A DNA stretch of 64,000 bases from Flavobacteriales bacterium (GCA_947500755.1 CANMTO010000006.1:28320-92319), one strand, 5' to 3'. Shown: positions 27,532 through 36,875, counted from the first letter of the stretch. The notes: a model not told the origin generated them from the sequence alone. Program-made: numbers and translations.

Positions 27532-27539
27532 TAACTTTG
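27532..27539 (+). promoter_or_regulatory. -7 box (TAACTTTG) abutting ribD
   Basis: TAACTTTG ends three bases before the GTG at 27543. It overlaps a possible upstream TTG start at 27537, which therefore cannot lie inside the transcript if this is the promoter. Confidence 0.5.
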
Positions 27540-27542
27540 AGG

Positions 27543-28580
27543 GTGACGGAAGATGAAAAATACATTAAACGCTGCATTGATTTGGCGTATTTGGGACAAG
27601 GAAGGGTGTCCCCTAATCCCCTAGTTGGGTGTGTCATTGTCAAAGACGGAGTCATTTTAGGCGAGGGGTATCATGAATTTCATGGAGGACCTCACGCAGA
27701 AATTAACGCAATACACAACGTAAGTGATGAAACGTTAATTGAGGGTTCTACCATTTATGTCTCTCTAGAGCCGTGCACGCACATGGGTAAAACTCCCCCA
27801 TGTACGCTTGCCATTTTACGCTTGAAACCAGCACGGGTCGTTATTGGAAGCAAGGATACCAATCCGTCTGTTGCGGGAAAGGGAATTGATCGACTTCGAC
27901 ACGAAGGAATCGAGGTTGTTGAAGGAATTCTGGAAGAAGAATGCCGGTCTTTAAATAAACGTTTTTTCACCTTTCATGAGAAGCGTAGGCCTTATGTAGT
28001 CTTGAAATGGGCACAAACCCAAGATGGATTTCTGGATAGAAACCGGGAAGACAATGAAGTAGGAATTCATTGGATTTCAAGCCCTGAAACCAAGGTGCTC
28101 GTGCATAAATGGAGGTCTGAAGAGCAAGGCATTTTAGTTGGAAGAAATACCATCCTCAACGATAATCCATCCTTAACCGTTCGGGAGTTTAGCGGTTCAA
28201 ACCCTATTCGAATCGTCATTGATAGCAACTTAAAACTTTCGAAAGATGTTGGGGTATTTTCTGATGAAGCACCCACCTTGGTATTTAATCGCGTGAAAAA
28301 TGGATTAGAAGGAACTACGGAGTGGATTAAAATTCAAGAAACATCCACTAAATATATTTTAGAAGAACTATATAAGCGCAATATTTTAAGCATATTGGTG
28401 GAGGGAGGAAGCCGAACATTACAGTATTTTATTATTGATAATGTTTGGGATGAGGCTCGAGTAATTGTAAGCTCTGCGCTCTTCAAAGAAGGAATGCGTG
28501 CTCCCGTACTAACAAAAACACCCATACGTTCTCACCCGTTTGGTCCTACAGATACCATTTACTATTACCAAAGAAAATAA
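27543..28580 (+). CDS. ribD: Bifunctional riboflavin deaminase/reductase RibD
   Basis: Carries out the second and third steps of riboflavin synthesis: deamination of the pyrimidine, then NADPH reduction of the ribosyl side chain. The N-terminal zinc deaminase domain has HAEINAI and PCTHMGKTPPC, supplying the zinc ligands and general base. The C-terminal reductase domain (from about residue 145) has KWAQTQDGFL and LVEGGSRTL. The GTG start at 27543 is preferred because a promoter-like box overlaps the TTG two codons earlier. The stop codon overlaps the ATG of the following transporter gene (TAATG), so the two are coupled. Confidence 0.95.
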   Translation: MTEDEKYIKRCIDLAYLGQGRVSPNPLVGCVIVKDGVILGEGYHEFHGGPHAEINAIHNVSDETLIEGSTIYVSLEPCTHMGKTPPCTLAILRLKPARVVIGSKDTNPSVAGKGIDRLRHEGIEVVEGILEEECRSLNKRFFTFHEKRRPYVVLKWAQTQDGFLDRNREDNEVGIHWISSPETKVLVHKWRSEEQGILVGRNTILNDNPSLTVREFSGSNPIRIVIDSNLKLSKDVGVFSDEAPTLVFNRVKNGLEGTTEWIKIQETSTKYILEELYKRNILSILVEGGSRTLQYFIIDNVWDEARVIVSSALFKEGMRAPVLTKTPIRSHPFGPTDTIYYYQRK

Positions 28581-29443
28581 TGGATTTATTCTTTAGTGTT
28601 TTTGCTTCAAGTCTCATTTTTATTATTTTCAAATCCTTCCCGGCTTGGAAAATAGATACCCTACAAGCTGTTATCGCGAATTACTTCGTTGCCTTTGCTT
28701 GTGGGATTTTTCTTTTTCATAACGACATCCCTGCAAGCGATGCCTTAGAAATCGGAATGCCCTTCGCACTGTTGTGTGGTGTATTATTCATTTCACTTTT
28801 CGTACTCATGGGCCTTAGCTCACAGAAGAATGGAGTTTCAACCACTTCGATTTCTGTGAAAATGTCAATGGCCCTTTCTGTTATCTTAGTGCTACTTTTT
28901 AATCACACCCCTTTGGCATGGACAAATGTTATTCCCTTAGTTGCAGCCATAGTAGGCGTATTTCTTGTTTCATTTTCGAAACAGGTTAACAACCAATCGA
29001 AGGGCAACCTCTGGATGCTTTTAGTTTTATTTTTTGGGAGTGCTGGCCTTGATTTAGTATTATATTTTACTAATTCCAGATGGCTACCCCATGGTTTTCA
29101 CGACGGCGTTTTCGCAGCCCTTGGATTCTTGATGGCGGGAATCATCGGGCTAGGGTACTTCATCATTAAGCGCATCCAAGGAAAGGTAAGCTTCGATCGA
29201 AGAAGTTGGATTGGGGGAATTATCTTGGGAATTCCAAATTATTTCTCTATCTATTTATTAGTCAAGTCATACAATACACTTAATTTACAAGCACATCAAA
29301 TCCTTTCCCTTGCCAATGTTGGCGTAGTGATTTTTGCAGCCATTCTTGGTGTAACACTCTTTAAAGAAAAATTCACCATTCAAAAAACCATCGGACTGCT
29401 CCTTTGCCTCGCGGCATTAGCGTTCTCGATTGGGTTTGGATAA
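28580..29443 (+). CDS. EamA/DMT-family membrane transporter
   Basis: A 287-residue, very hydrophobic protein with about ten predicted transmembrane helices in two halves, the pattern of the drug/metabolite transporter (EamA) superfamily. The C-terminal half contains the typical LSLANVGVVIFAAILGVTLFKEK segment. Substrates of this family range from amino acids to metabolites; translational coupling to ribD makes a flavin-related or vitamin-related cargo conceivable, but nothing in the sequence proves it. No charged insert or soluble domain is present. Confidence 0.85.
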   Translation: MDLFFSVFASSLIFIIFKSFPAWKIDTLQAVIANYFVAFACGIFLFHNDIPASDALEIGMPFALLCGVLFISLFVLMGLSSQKNGVSTTSISVKMSMALSVILVLLFNHTPLAWTNVIPLVAAIVGVFLVSFSKQVNNQSKGNLWMLLVLFFGSAGLDLVLYFTNSRWLPHGFHDGVFAALGFLMAGIIGLGYFIIKRIQGKVSFDRRSWIGGIILGIPNYFSIYLLVKSYNTLNLQAHQILSLANVGVVIFAAILGVTLFKEKFTIQKTIGLLLCLAALAFSIGFG

Positions 29444-29464
29444 AAATTTCTAAGATTAATTCCT

Positions 29465-29472
29465 TAACTTTG
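29465..29472 (+). promoter_or_regulatory. -7 box (TAACTTTG) before the CotH/lamin-tail gene
   Basis: TAnnTTTG match ending five bases before the ATG at 29478. Confidence 0.4.
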
Positions 29473-29477
29473 AGGTA

Positions 29478-32400
29478 ATGAATAAACTTTTTCTTCTACT
29501 CCTTACCGCAGCAACTGGTTTTACGTTAAATGCGCAAGTTCTAATTAACGAAGCCAGTAATGCCAATGGCACGAACTATGTTTTAGCAAATGGGACTTCA
29601 CCTGATTGGATTGAAATCTACAATGCAAGCGCTACTTCGCAAGCACTTCAAGGACTTTATTTGTCGGACAACAGAACTACCTTGAATAAGTGGGCATTCC
29701 CTCCCATTGCTATACCTGCGAACGGCTTCACAACGTTGCTCGCAAATGAACAAGGAACGACATATTTAGTCAATCATTTTGAGAGTCCAATTGATCATCA
29801 ATCGCTATGGTCATATACCATACCGAATGCAGCAATTCCAGATTGGTATACAACAGCGTTTGATGCGTCCAGTTGGAGTCTAGGAAAAACGAGCATCGGC
29901 TACGCTGATGGTGACGATAGCACCGATATTATAGGTCCCGCAACTAGTGTCTATGCACGAATCAACTTCAATGTCACAAATTTTAATGACATCGCCAAAA
30001 CATTTTTAGACATTGATTACGACGATGGATTTGTCGCTTATTTAAACGGCGTTGAAATTGCACGAGAAGGACTGGCAGGAACGCCTCCTTCCTTTGATGA
30101 GTTGGCAGCAGATCATGAAGCACAATTATACCAGGGAGGAAATCTAAGCAGTTATGATTTGGACATGAGTGTTATTTCGAATTTATTGCAAAATGGAACA
30201 AATGTCCTTGCGGTTGAAATTCATAATGCATCTGCATCGAGTTCTGATCTAACCTGTAGGCCATTTCTTACCTTCGGATTAGCTTCACAACAACAGCAAT
30301 TTAACGGAAATGTGCATCCCTTTTTTAATACGCCGCAGGCAGGAACCATAGAAACGAATTTTTCGATTGCAACCAGCGGTGAAACACTCTATTTAAGTAA
30401 TTCAAATGGAATCATTTTAGATAGCCTTGTTGTACCCGACTTAGAGCCCAATATGTCTGTAGGAAAGAAAACTGATGGCACCAATACATGGTTTATCTTC
30501 CCAACACCAACACCGAATGCCTCAAATGATTTGGCAGCATCTTTTATTGGGTATGAAGAGCAACCAACCCTCGATGTAATTGGTGGGATTTTCCCAGATA
30601 CCATAACAGTAAATGCAATAAATCAATCTACACAAAACGGCATTCTTCGCTACACCTTGAATGGACAGGATCCAGATACTACCTCTACCCTTGTCAGTGG
30701 TCCGATTTCTGTTAATTCTAGCGCTGTACTAAAGGTTAGTTGTTTCCCCAATGGCACCAATCGACTTGTAAGCCCCATCGAGGCCGAAACGTATTTAATC
30801 AATGAGAATTCAACCATTCCGATTGTTTCATTAACCATCGATAATGATGATTTGTATGGGCCGAATGGAATTTTCGATAATTGGTGGACGGATTGGAAAC
30901 GACCTTGTGTGATTGAGTACTTTAATCCTGATGGCACAAAACAATTTGAAAGCAAAGCGTCGGTAAAACCGGACGGGGGCGCTGGAGGAAGTCGCTCAAA
31001 CCCTCAACACAGTGTTACCGTTGAACCTGCCAACTCAACCTTCGGTACGGGCGAGAACATACATTATTCGCTATTTCCTGAAAAACCCTATGTAAATGAC
31101 ATTCAAGCAATTTACATTCGAAATGGAAGTAATTTCTGGAATCAATACCACCAACGGGATGCGACATTCATGCGAGTGATGCGTAAATCATACGCGAACT
31201 CACAAGCCTATCGTCCGGCCAATGTATTTTTAAATGGACAATTCTTCGGAGTTTATGAACTTCGAGAAAAAGCGAATGAGACCTATTTCAATGAAAATTA
31301 TGGCAATCATGTAGACAGCCTCGACTTACTATCAGTGAGTTATTGGTATGGTGGCGCCTTGCGAACGGTAAAAGGATCCGATAGTTCGTTTTACAGCATG
31401 GTCAATTTTATCACCACCGCAGATAAAAGCAATCCAACCTATCTTAGTCAATGCGACAAACGATTAGACTTGAAAAATTATACAGACTACATTGCCGCTG
31501 AATTGTGGTATGGAAATGCCGATTGGATATATAACAACATAAAAATCGCTAGAACACGTACAACAGACAATAAGTGGCGTTTTTTCTTGCAAGATGTGGA
31601 ATGGGGTCTTGGGGGTTGGACAGATTATAATTCGAACATGTTTGATTGGTTTCAAAATGCTATCCAACCAAACACGTATTACGACATCCATAGCAACTTG
31701 ATGCAGGATAGCACCTATAGAAATTACTTCATCAATCGGTATGCGGATTTAATGAATACCACGCTTCATCAAAATACATACACCCCGATTATTAATCAAA
31801 TGTATGAAGAGCTACTCCCAGAAATGCCGCGTCATTTTGCGCTTTGGACAGGGGATGTGCCTGGGGGAATGAATGCATATACCTATAATAGAGATGTTAT
31901 TTTAGGACAATTTAATAACAGGAACACCGCGGTACGGAACCAAATGTTGAATTATTACAGCTTACCAAATAGCGTTAATGTTACATTGAATACGATTCCT
32001 GCAGGTGCGGGCTACATCAAAATCAGTACAATCGTTCCCGATTCGTTACCCTGGACAGGAGTTTACTTCCATGGGAACCCCGTTAAAATTACAGCGGTCG
32101 CAAATCCAGGATATACCTTTGATCATTGGGAATATAACATAAATCTTCCAGCCAATCTGTTAAACCAAGAATCCGTGGTGGTTAACATCGCTACAGATGA
32201 TTATTTTACAGCCGTTTTCACAGGGACCGCAGCCAACAATTCGCTCACGATTTCAGAAATAAATTATCGTCCAGATGCTAGCTTAGATGGAGGAAACTGG
32301 ATTGAGTTGCATAATTATGGTAATACCGAAGTAAACCTTACGGGATGGTCGTTGAAAAGTGATGACTTCTACAATGCTTACTCCTTCAGCGACGGGGTTA

Positions 32401-33470
32401 AAATTCCAGCAGGTGGTTATTTGGTGGTAGCACAGGACACGCAATTATTCCATACCATATATCCAACGGTGTCTAATGTCGTTGGTAATCTTCGATTTGG
32501 ATTAGAAAACAGCATGGATTCCATTTATATCTTCCGTCCGAACAGCGACACCTTACTTGCTATGCAATATACAAACAACGCTCCATTTCCGCGTTGCGCG
32601 AATGGATTTGGTAGGACGTTAGAAAATAAATACACCACATCGATTAGTCTGGATTCGTTATCCTGGTTCTGCGGCTGTATTGCTGGATCTCCGGGTGAAG
32701 CGTATATCCCATGTGATGAACCAGTGATTTTCAGTGAGTTCAACCTAGGAAAGGTAACAATTGCACACAATGCAGAAGATTGGATAGAATTGAAAAACAA
32801 CACAGATAACGTCATTAACTTTTCAGGATATACGCTTAAAGACGAGAAACAAAACAATAGTTTTTCGCTTACAGGATTACAACTAAATCCCGGAGAATAT
32901 GCTGTTGTTGTAAAAGATTCCTCCCTATTTACTGCACGTCACCCATACTTTGAAGGCAAAGCACTATTTCAACTTCCTTATGGAATCTCACGAAATGATG
33001 CATTGCGTTTATATGACATCAACGGAACGCTGCTTCAAAGCGTAGTATTTGATACGACGATTGCATGGCCTCAAGCACCGTTTAACAGTGACTTTACCTT
33101 TGAATATTTAGAAGCCAATGCTAATCAAGCGCTTGCATCAAATTGGTTTCAAGGATGTGAAGGCGGTTCGCCTGGTAGAGCATTTGGCCCTTGTCCAGTG
33201 TTGCCAGATGGCGAATTCGCATGGCTGTATCCAAACCCTTCCAACGGGGAAATCACAATTGCCATAGACAATATGTTAACGGGTAATGCAGGAACTCAAA
33301 TCGAAGTGTTCGACCTCAGCGGTAAACTTGTTTACAATCAAAAATTTCCAGTGATTGTTGATTCTGTTGAACCAATCAAGATGGACCTAGGATTTCTTAG
33401 TTCAAGTATGTACTTGATACGAGTTACCAAGGCCTCACAATCGGTGACCCTAAGATTGATGAAAGATTAA
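29478..33470 (+). CDS. CotH/lamin-tail domain T9SS cargo protein
   Basis: A 1330-residue secreted protein. After the signal peptide (to NAQ) come a lamin-tail domain (about 22-76, SPDWIEIYNAS), a galactose-binding-like sandwich (about 105-275) and a chitobiase C-terminal-like segment (about 370-440, YTLNGQDPDTTS). A CotH-type domain follows (about 445-800); its putative kinase motif FFLQDVEWGLGG is near residue 703. A beta segment with PGYTFDHW (about 830-910) and two further lamin-tail domains (from about 920 and 1082) come next. The protein ends in a T9SS type A sorting domain (about 1249-1330; LYPNPSNGEITIA). CotH-family proteins can phosphorylate proteins, but extracellular members are poorly understood. 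The gene overlaps its convergent neighbour by four bases. Confidence 0.88.
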   Translation: MNKLFLLLLTAATGFTLNAQVLINEASNANGTNYVLANGTSPDWIEIYNASATSQALQGLYLSDNRTTLNKWAFPPIAIPANGFTTLLANEQGTTYLVNHFESPIDHQSLWSYTIPNAAIPDWYTTAFDASSWSLGKTSIGYADGDDSTDIIGPATSVYARINFNVTNFNDIAKTFLDIDYDDGFVAYLNGVEIAREGLAGTPPSFDELAADHEAQLYQGGNLSSYDLDMSVISNLLQNGTNVLAVEIHNASASSSDLTCRPFLTFGLASQQQQFNGNVHPFFNTPQAGTIETNFSIATSGETLYLSNSNGIILDSLVVPDLEPNMSVGKKTDGTNTWFIFPTPTPNASNDLAASFIGYEEQPTLDVIGGIFPDTITVNAINQSTQNGILRYTLNGQDPDTTSTLVSGPISVNSSAVLKVSCFPNGTNRLVSPIEAETYLINENSTIPIVSLTIDNDDLYGPNGIFDNWWTDWKRPCVIEYFNPDGTKQFESKASVKPDGGAGGSRSNPQHSVTVEPANSTFGTGENIHYSLFPEKPYVNDIQAIYIRNGSNFWNQYHQRDATFMRVMRKSYANSQAYRPANVFLNGQFFGVYELREKANETYFNENYGNHVDSLDLLSVSYWYGGALRTVKGSDSSFYSMVNFITTADKSNPTYLSQCDKRLDLKNYTDYIAAELWYGNADWIYNNIKIARTRTTDNKWRFFLQDVEWGLGGWTDYNSNMFDWFQNAIQPNTYYDIHSNLMQDSTYRNYFINRYADLMNTTLHQNTYTPIINQMYEELLPEMPRHFALWTGDVPGGMNAYTYNRDVILGQFNNRNTAVRNQMLNYYSLPNSVNVTLNTIPAGAGYIKISTIVPDSLPWTGVYFHGNPVKITAVANPGYTFDHWEYNINLPANLLNQESVVVNIATDDYFTAVFTGTAANNSLTISEINYRPDASLDGGNWIELHNYGNTEVNLTGWSLKSDDFYNAYSFSDGVKIPAGGYLVVAQDTQLFHTIYPTVSNVVGNLRFGLENSMDSIYIFRPNSDTLLAMQYTNNAPFPRCANGFGRTLENKYTTSISLDSLSWFCGCIAGSPGEAYIPCDEPVIFSEFNLGKVTIAHNAEDWIELKNNTDNVINFSGYTLKDEKQNNSFSLTGLQLNPGEYAVVVKDSSLFTARHPYFEGKALFQLPYGISRNDALRLYDINGTLLQSVVFDTTIAWPQAPFNSDFTFEYLEANANQALASNWFQGCEGGSPGRAFGPCPVLPDGEFAWLYPNPSNGEITIAIDNMLTGNAGTQIEVFDLSGKLVYNQKFPVIVDSVEPIKMDLGFLSSSMYLIRVTKASQSVTLRLMKD

Positions 33471-33955
33471 GCCTGAGAAGCGCGATTCAACAGGGTAATC
33501 ATAGCAGCAGTAACAATAAACAATTGCGTTGCTGTTTCATCATCCATTGAGGTACCGTCTTCATCGTCCGTAGATACTTCCATGGCCATGAAACGAGTTA
33601 ACTCAGGTTGATCACAAAAGTCTTCCAACATTTGTTCTGATTCTTCATCATCTTGCTCAAAATATGCGTCAAGCATGGTAGAGAATTCCGGCTGAAAAGC
33701 CTCAATCATCTCCTCCGTAATCTCAACGGGTGTTAATCCCGCTTGATTGAAGGACTCAATAATTACCCAAAAATAGTAGAGTAAATATCCTTCTAACGCT
33801 TCATTTTCATACTCCGTAGGTGCTGCCAAGACATAATCTAAAAGCACAGGTTGTTTCACTGAAAATGCGGTAATCCCATCTTCCAATTGTTCATCTGTTG
33901 CATCGTCAACCCAATCCAAGGCTGTTTCAATGTGTTTAATTTCAATATGTTTCAT
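33467..33955 (-). CDS. Acidic cytosolic protein of unknown function
   Basis: A 162-residue, mostly helical and strongly acidic protein without signal peptide or membrane segment. The start ATG at 33955 (MKHIEIKHIETALDW) is chosen over one 18 codons upstream because a TACCTTTG box lies five bases before it. Acidic stretches such as EQDDEESEQMLEDF and STDDEDGTSMDDE dominate the C-terminal half. I recognise no family beyond a resemblance to uncharacterised Bacteroidota proteins. The gene converges on and overlaps the CotH gene by four bases and diverges from the rhodanese cluster. Confidence 0.7.
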   Translation of the reverse strand: MKHIEIKHIETALDWVDDATDEQLEDGITAFSVKQPVLLDYVLAAPTEYENEALEGYLLYYFWVIIESFNQAGLTPVEITEEMIEAFQPEFSTMLDAYFEQDDEESEQMLEDFCDQPELTRFMAMEVSTDDEDGTSMDDETATQLFIVTAAMITLLNRASQA

Positions 33956-33960
33956 CGCCG

Positions 33961-33968
33961 CAAAGGTA
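33961..33968 (-). promoter_or_regulatory. -7 box (TACCTTTG) abutting the acidic protein gene
   Basis: On the minus strand TACCTTTG lies five bases before the ATG at 33955. Confidence 0.45.
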
Positions 33969-34029
33969 GGTTTTTTGCCAATAAAACGAAAGTGTAACTT
34001 TAGATACACATCAAATTAAATCATCCGCT

Positions 34030-34037
34030 TACCTTTG
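34030..34037 (+). promoter_or_regulatory. -7 box (TACCTTTG) of the rhodanese cluster
   Basis: TACCTTTG ends seven bases before the ATG at 34045, the first gene of a three-gene operon. Confidence 0.45.
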
Positions 34038-34044
34038 TATTCAA

Positions 34045-34236
34045 ATGAAAACAAAACTTTTTTATATCGGAATGACCTTGCTTGGAATGCTTGTTGGTTT
34101 CTTATACTATAGATTTTATGGGTGTACTGAGGGGTGTATGATCACTGGGAATCCTTGGCGATCAACCGCATATTTTGGGTTAATGTTTTTACTAGGAAGT
34201 AATTTAATTAAAGATTTAATAACAAAAAAGTCATGA
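34045..34236 (+). CDS. Small membrane protein, DUF6132-like
   Basis: A 63-residue protein with two predicted transmembrane helices (about 5-23 and 40-57) separated by a loop holding YGCTEGCMITGNPW, a CxxxC pair followed by TGNP. This layout matches the DUF6132 family of small Bacteroidota membrane proteins that are often found beside rhodaneses. The cysteine pair facing one side of the membrane suggests redox or sulfur handling, which is inference. The stop overlaps the next start by four bases. Confidence 0.75.
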   Translation: MKTKLFYIGMTLLGMLVGFLYYRFYGCTEGCMITGNPWRSTAYFGLMFLLGSNLIKDLITKKS

Positions 34237-34493
34237 GTGAATTTAACGGAACCATCGTGGATGTAAGAACACGAGTAGAATTTAGCGGCGGGCATGTAGT
34301 TAATTCAGTAAACATTCCTTTGCAAGAAATAATGGAACACGTGGAGGAGATTAAACAAATGAAAACACCTATTATATTTTGCTGTGCATCAGGTGGAAGA
34401 AGCGGACAAGCAGCACACTACTTCAAATCCTTGGGCGTGGATTGCGAAAATGGAGGCGGGTGGATGGAAGTTAATCATCAATTTAATAATTAA
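34233..34493 (+). CDS. Small single-domain rhodanese
   Basis: An 86-residue sulfurtransferase-like protein consisting of a single rhodanese domain. The active-site loop is FCCASGGRSG, with Cys51 as the probable sulfur-carrying residue (the CxxGxR pattern). The N-terminal DVRTRVEFSGGHVVNSVNIPL is the conserved rhodanese entry motif. It lacks a signal peptide and is presumably cytosolic. The pair with the next gene may pass persulfide sulfur between them or from a membrane donor. It lies in an operon between a small membrane protein and a second rhodanese. Confidence 0.9.
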   Translation: MSEFNGTIVDVRTRVEFSGGHVVNSVNIPLQEIMEHVEEIKQMKTPIIFCCASGGRSGQAAHYFKSLGVDCENGGGWMEVNHQFNN

Positions 34494-34496
34494 ATC

Positions 34497-34799
34497 ATGG
34501 GATTGTTTAGCAGTATTTTTGGTAAAAGTGCGGATTTCGCACAACTGGTTAAAGACGGAGCTGTAATTCTTGACGTGCGTACGCCCGGAGAATATGCTAG
34601 TGGTCACATCAAAGGCTCCAAGAACTTTCCACTCCAAAGCCTTCAACAACACTTAAGTAAAATCCCAAAAGACAAAGTAATTATTACATGTTGTGCATCA
34701 GGCATGCGCAGCGGATCCGCTAAATCATTGTTGTTATCCAGCGGCTACAAAGAAGTTCACAACGGTGGAGGATGGATGAGTCTAAAAGGTAAACTTTAA
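34497..34799 (+). CDS. Small single-domain rhodanese
   Basis: A 100-residue rhodanese-domain protein, paralogous to its neighbour: DVRTPGEYASGHIKGSKNFP and the active-site loop TCCASGMRSG with Cys66 in the persulfide position. An extra N-terminal 15 residues (MGLFSSIFGKSADFA) are a short amphipathic extension also seen in similar Bacteroidota proteins. It is separated from the upstream rhodanese by three bases and followed by a terminator-like hairpin at 34818, which closes the operon before trhO. Confidence 0.9.
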   Translation: MGLFSSIFGKSADFAQLVKDGAVILDVRTPGEYASGHIKGSKNFPLQSLQQHLSKIPKDKVIITCCASGMRSGSAKSLLLSSGYKEVHNGGGWMSLKGKL

Positions 34800-34817
34800 G
34801 CGATCGCAACGAGTTAC

Positions 34818-34842
34818 AAAAAGGCGCTGGTGCCCCTTTTTT
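34818..34842 (+). terminator. Probable intrinsic terminator after the rhodanese operon
   Basis: Inverted repeat AAAAGGCGC / GCCCCTTTT with one internal mismatch around a TGGT loop, ending in a T run, 18 bases after the stop codon at 34799. Confidence 0.65.
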
Positions 34843-34891
34843 AATATTATTGAACTTTACTACCTTTACCTATCCTTTAATTTAACATAGC

Positions 34892-35935
34892 ATGCAACTG
34901 TGGAATAAATACAACAAGGAGGAACTGGAAAAAAAACTTCGCGAAAAAGGACATACCTATGTTACGGTATCGTTCTACAACTACGCAAAAATCCAGGATC
35001 CTCACTCCTTTCGAAATGAACTCTATGCCATGCTGGATTCCATTGATGTGATTGGTAGAATTTATGTGGCTCATGAAGGAATCAATGCCCAAATTGCGGT
35101 TCCAAATACACATTTTGAAGCATTCAAAGAACAACTCTATTCAATTGATTTCTTGCGTGGAATTCGATTAAATGTAGCAGTTGAAGAAGAAGGAGCCGAA
35201 TTTCCATTTCTCAAGCTCAAAATCAAAGTGCGGGATAAAATTCTTGCCGATGGCTTAAATGATGAAACCTTTGATGTTACCAACAAAGGACAACACTTAA
35301 ATGCAGAGGAATTCAATAAATTAACCACAGAATCTACGTGTTTGTTGGTTGATTTTCGAAATCACTATGAACACGAAGTGGGTCACTTCAAAGATGCTAT
35401 TCTGCCCGATGTGGACACCTTTCGCGATTCATTACCAATGATAGAAGAAGAAATCCTAAAAGGAAACGAAGATAAAAAAGTGATCATGTATTGTACCGGT
35501 GGTATTCGGTGCGAAAAAGCATCCGCTTGGTTTAAACACCGTGGGTTTGATAATGTATATCAATTAGACGGTGGCATCATTAAATACGCCAATGAATGCA
35601 AAAGCCAAGGACTAGAAAATAAATTTTTAGGAAAGAACTTTGTGTTTGACGAACGACGAGGTGAACGAATTTCTGACGACATCATCAGTGAATGCCATCA
35701 GTGCGGGGCACCCTGCGATGAACATACCAATTGTGCGTTTGAAGGCTGTCATTTATTATTCTTACAATGTAACAACTGTAAGTCTATCATGGAGAATTGT
35801 TGTTCCGATGCATGCAAAACTATCACACATTTACCGGAAGAGGAACAAAAAGAACTTCGTAAAAAATTAACTCAAAGTAATCTCATTTTTAAAAAAGGGA
35901 GATTCGAGCCAAATAAGCTTAAAACAAACAGGTAA
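34892..35935 (+). CDS. trhO: tRNA uridine(34) hydroxylase TrhO
   Basis: Rhodanese-fold enzyme that hydroxylates uridine 34 of certain tRNAs in an oxygen-dependent reaction (formerly YceA). The 347 residues show the family's N-terminal acylphosphatase-like domain (from about residue 25, with GRIYVAHEGINAQIAVP). The rhodanese domain has the active loop MYCTGGIRCEKASAW (Cys201). The cysteine-rich C-terminal part (ECHQCGAPCDEH, CNNC, CCSDAC) probably binds zinc, as in the longer TrhO members. Its position right after two rhodaneses makes a clustered set of sulfurtransferase-fold proteins. Confidence 0.93.
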   Translation: MQLWNKYNKEELEKKLREKGHTYVTVSFYNYAKIQDPHSFRNELYAMLDSIDVIGRIYVAHEGINAQIAVPNTHFEAFKEQLYSIDFLRGIRLNVAVEEEGAEFPFLKLKIKVRDKILADGLNDETFDVTNKGQHLNAEEFNKLTTESTCLLVDFRNHYEHEVGHFKDAILPDVDTFRDSLPMIEEEILKGNEDKKVIMYCTGGIRCEKASAWFKHRGFDNVYQLDGGIIKYANECKSQGLENKFLGKNFVFDERRGERISDDIISECHQCGAPCDEHTNCAFEGCHLLFLQCNNCKSIMENCCSDACKTITHLPEEEQKELRKKLTQSNLIFKKGRFEPNKLKTNR

Positions 35936-35941
35936 TTGAGC

Positions 35942-35949
35942 TATCTTTG
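35942..35949 (+). promoter_or_regulatory. -7 box (TATCTTTG) upstream of lgt
   Basis: TAnnTTTG match 16 bases before the lgt ATG. Confidence 0.4.
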
Positions 35950-35965
35950 ATACAAATTCGCATTC

Positions 35966-36832
35966 ATGAACTTGCTTCTTTTCATTAATTGGTCGTTCGA
36001 CGCTGAAATAATTCCAGGGTACAGAACCCCGAATTGGTACGGATTACTTTTCGTATCGGGAATGATCCTTGGGTATTTTGTGATTCGGAAAATGTTCAAA
36101 CAGGAAAATATATCCAATGAACTCTTGGATAAATTGGTCATGTACATGGTTCCTGCAACGGTAATCGGAGCACGTTTGGGTCACGTGTTTTTCTATGGCC
36201 CTTATTGGGGCCCAGAAGGGTATTTTTCAAACCCCATTGAAATTGTAAAAATTTGGGAAGGCGGTCTAGCAAGCCACGGTGCCGCAGTGGTAATTCTCTT
36301 GGCCTTGTGGTATTTCTCTAATAAAGTAATTCACCGTCCATATCTGTGGATGCTGGATCGCATTGCAGCCCCTATCGCCATCGCTGGGGCGTTTATAAGA
36401 CTTGGGAATTTGGTCAACCACGAAATGGTTGGATACGTAACCGACGTTCCTTGGGGATTTCGATTCCTACACCACGATTGCATGAACTTAATTGACGGTC
36501 AATACCTCTGTGATTGGGCCGAAATCCCGGTCCGTCACCCAGCAAACCTCTATGAATCATTGGCCTATTTCCTCTCATTCGGAATACTCATGTTCCTTTT
36601 TTGGAGAAAACAAGCGTGGAAAAAGCAAGGATTGGTATTTGGAACCTTCCTTATCCTGATTTTCGGATTCCGTTTCCTGATTGAATTCTTAAAGGAAAGT
36701 CAAACCGATAATGACTCTATTGTCGATATCAGTACTGGATTAAATACCGGACAATGGTTGAGTGTCCCCCTCGTTTTAGCAGGTATAATTTTAATTATTC
36801 GGGCAAGAAAAAAATCATTCGAGGAGGCTTAG
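35966..36832 (+). CDS. lgt: Prolipoprotein diacylglyceryl transferase
   Basis: Inner-membrane enzyme that attaches diacylglycerol to the lipobox cysteine of prolipoproteins, the first step of lipoprotein maturation. The 288 residues include about seven transmembrane segments. Typical motifs are YGLLFVSGMILGY near the start, the conserved GARLGHVFFYG, EGGLASHGAAV and RHPANLYESL. The gene encodes the enzyme needed for the several lipoproteins in this window (for example the gldB product). It is an independent unit between trhO and pdhA. Confidence 0.96.
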   Translation: MNLLLFINWSFDAEIIPGYRTPNWYGLLFVSGMILGYFVIRKMFKQENISNELLDKLVMYMVPATVIGARLGHVFFYGPYWGPEGYFSNPIEIVKIWEGGLASHGAAVVILLALWYFSNKVIHRPYLWMLDRIAAPIAIAGAFIRLGNLVNHEMVGYVTDVPWGFRFLHHDCMNLIDGQYLCDWAEIPVRHPANLYESLAYFLSFGILMFLFWRKQAWKKQGLVFGTFLILIFGFRFLIEFLKESQTDNDSIVDISTGLNTGQWLSVPLVLAGIILIIRARKKSFEEA

Positions 36833-36867
36833 TGTAAAAATGACAATAAGATGTTCAGAATCCTTTA

Positions 36868-36875
36868 TATATTTG
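36868..36875 (+). promoter_or_regulatory. -7 box (TATATTTG) upstream of pdhA
   Basis: TATATTTG lies 17 bases before the ATG at 36893; the following leader is A/T-rich. Confidence 0.5.
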
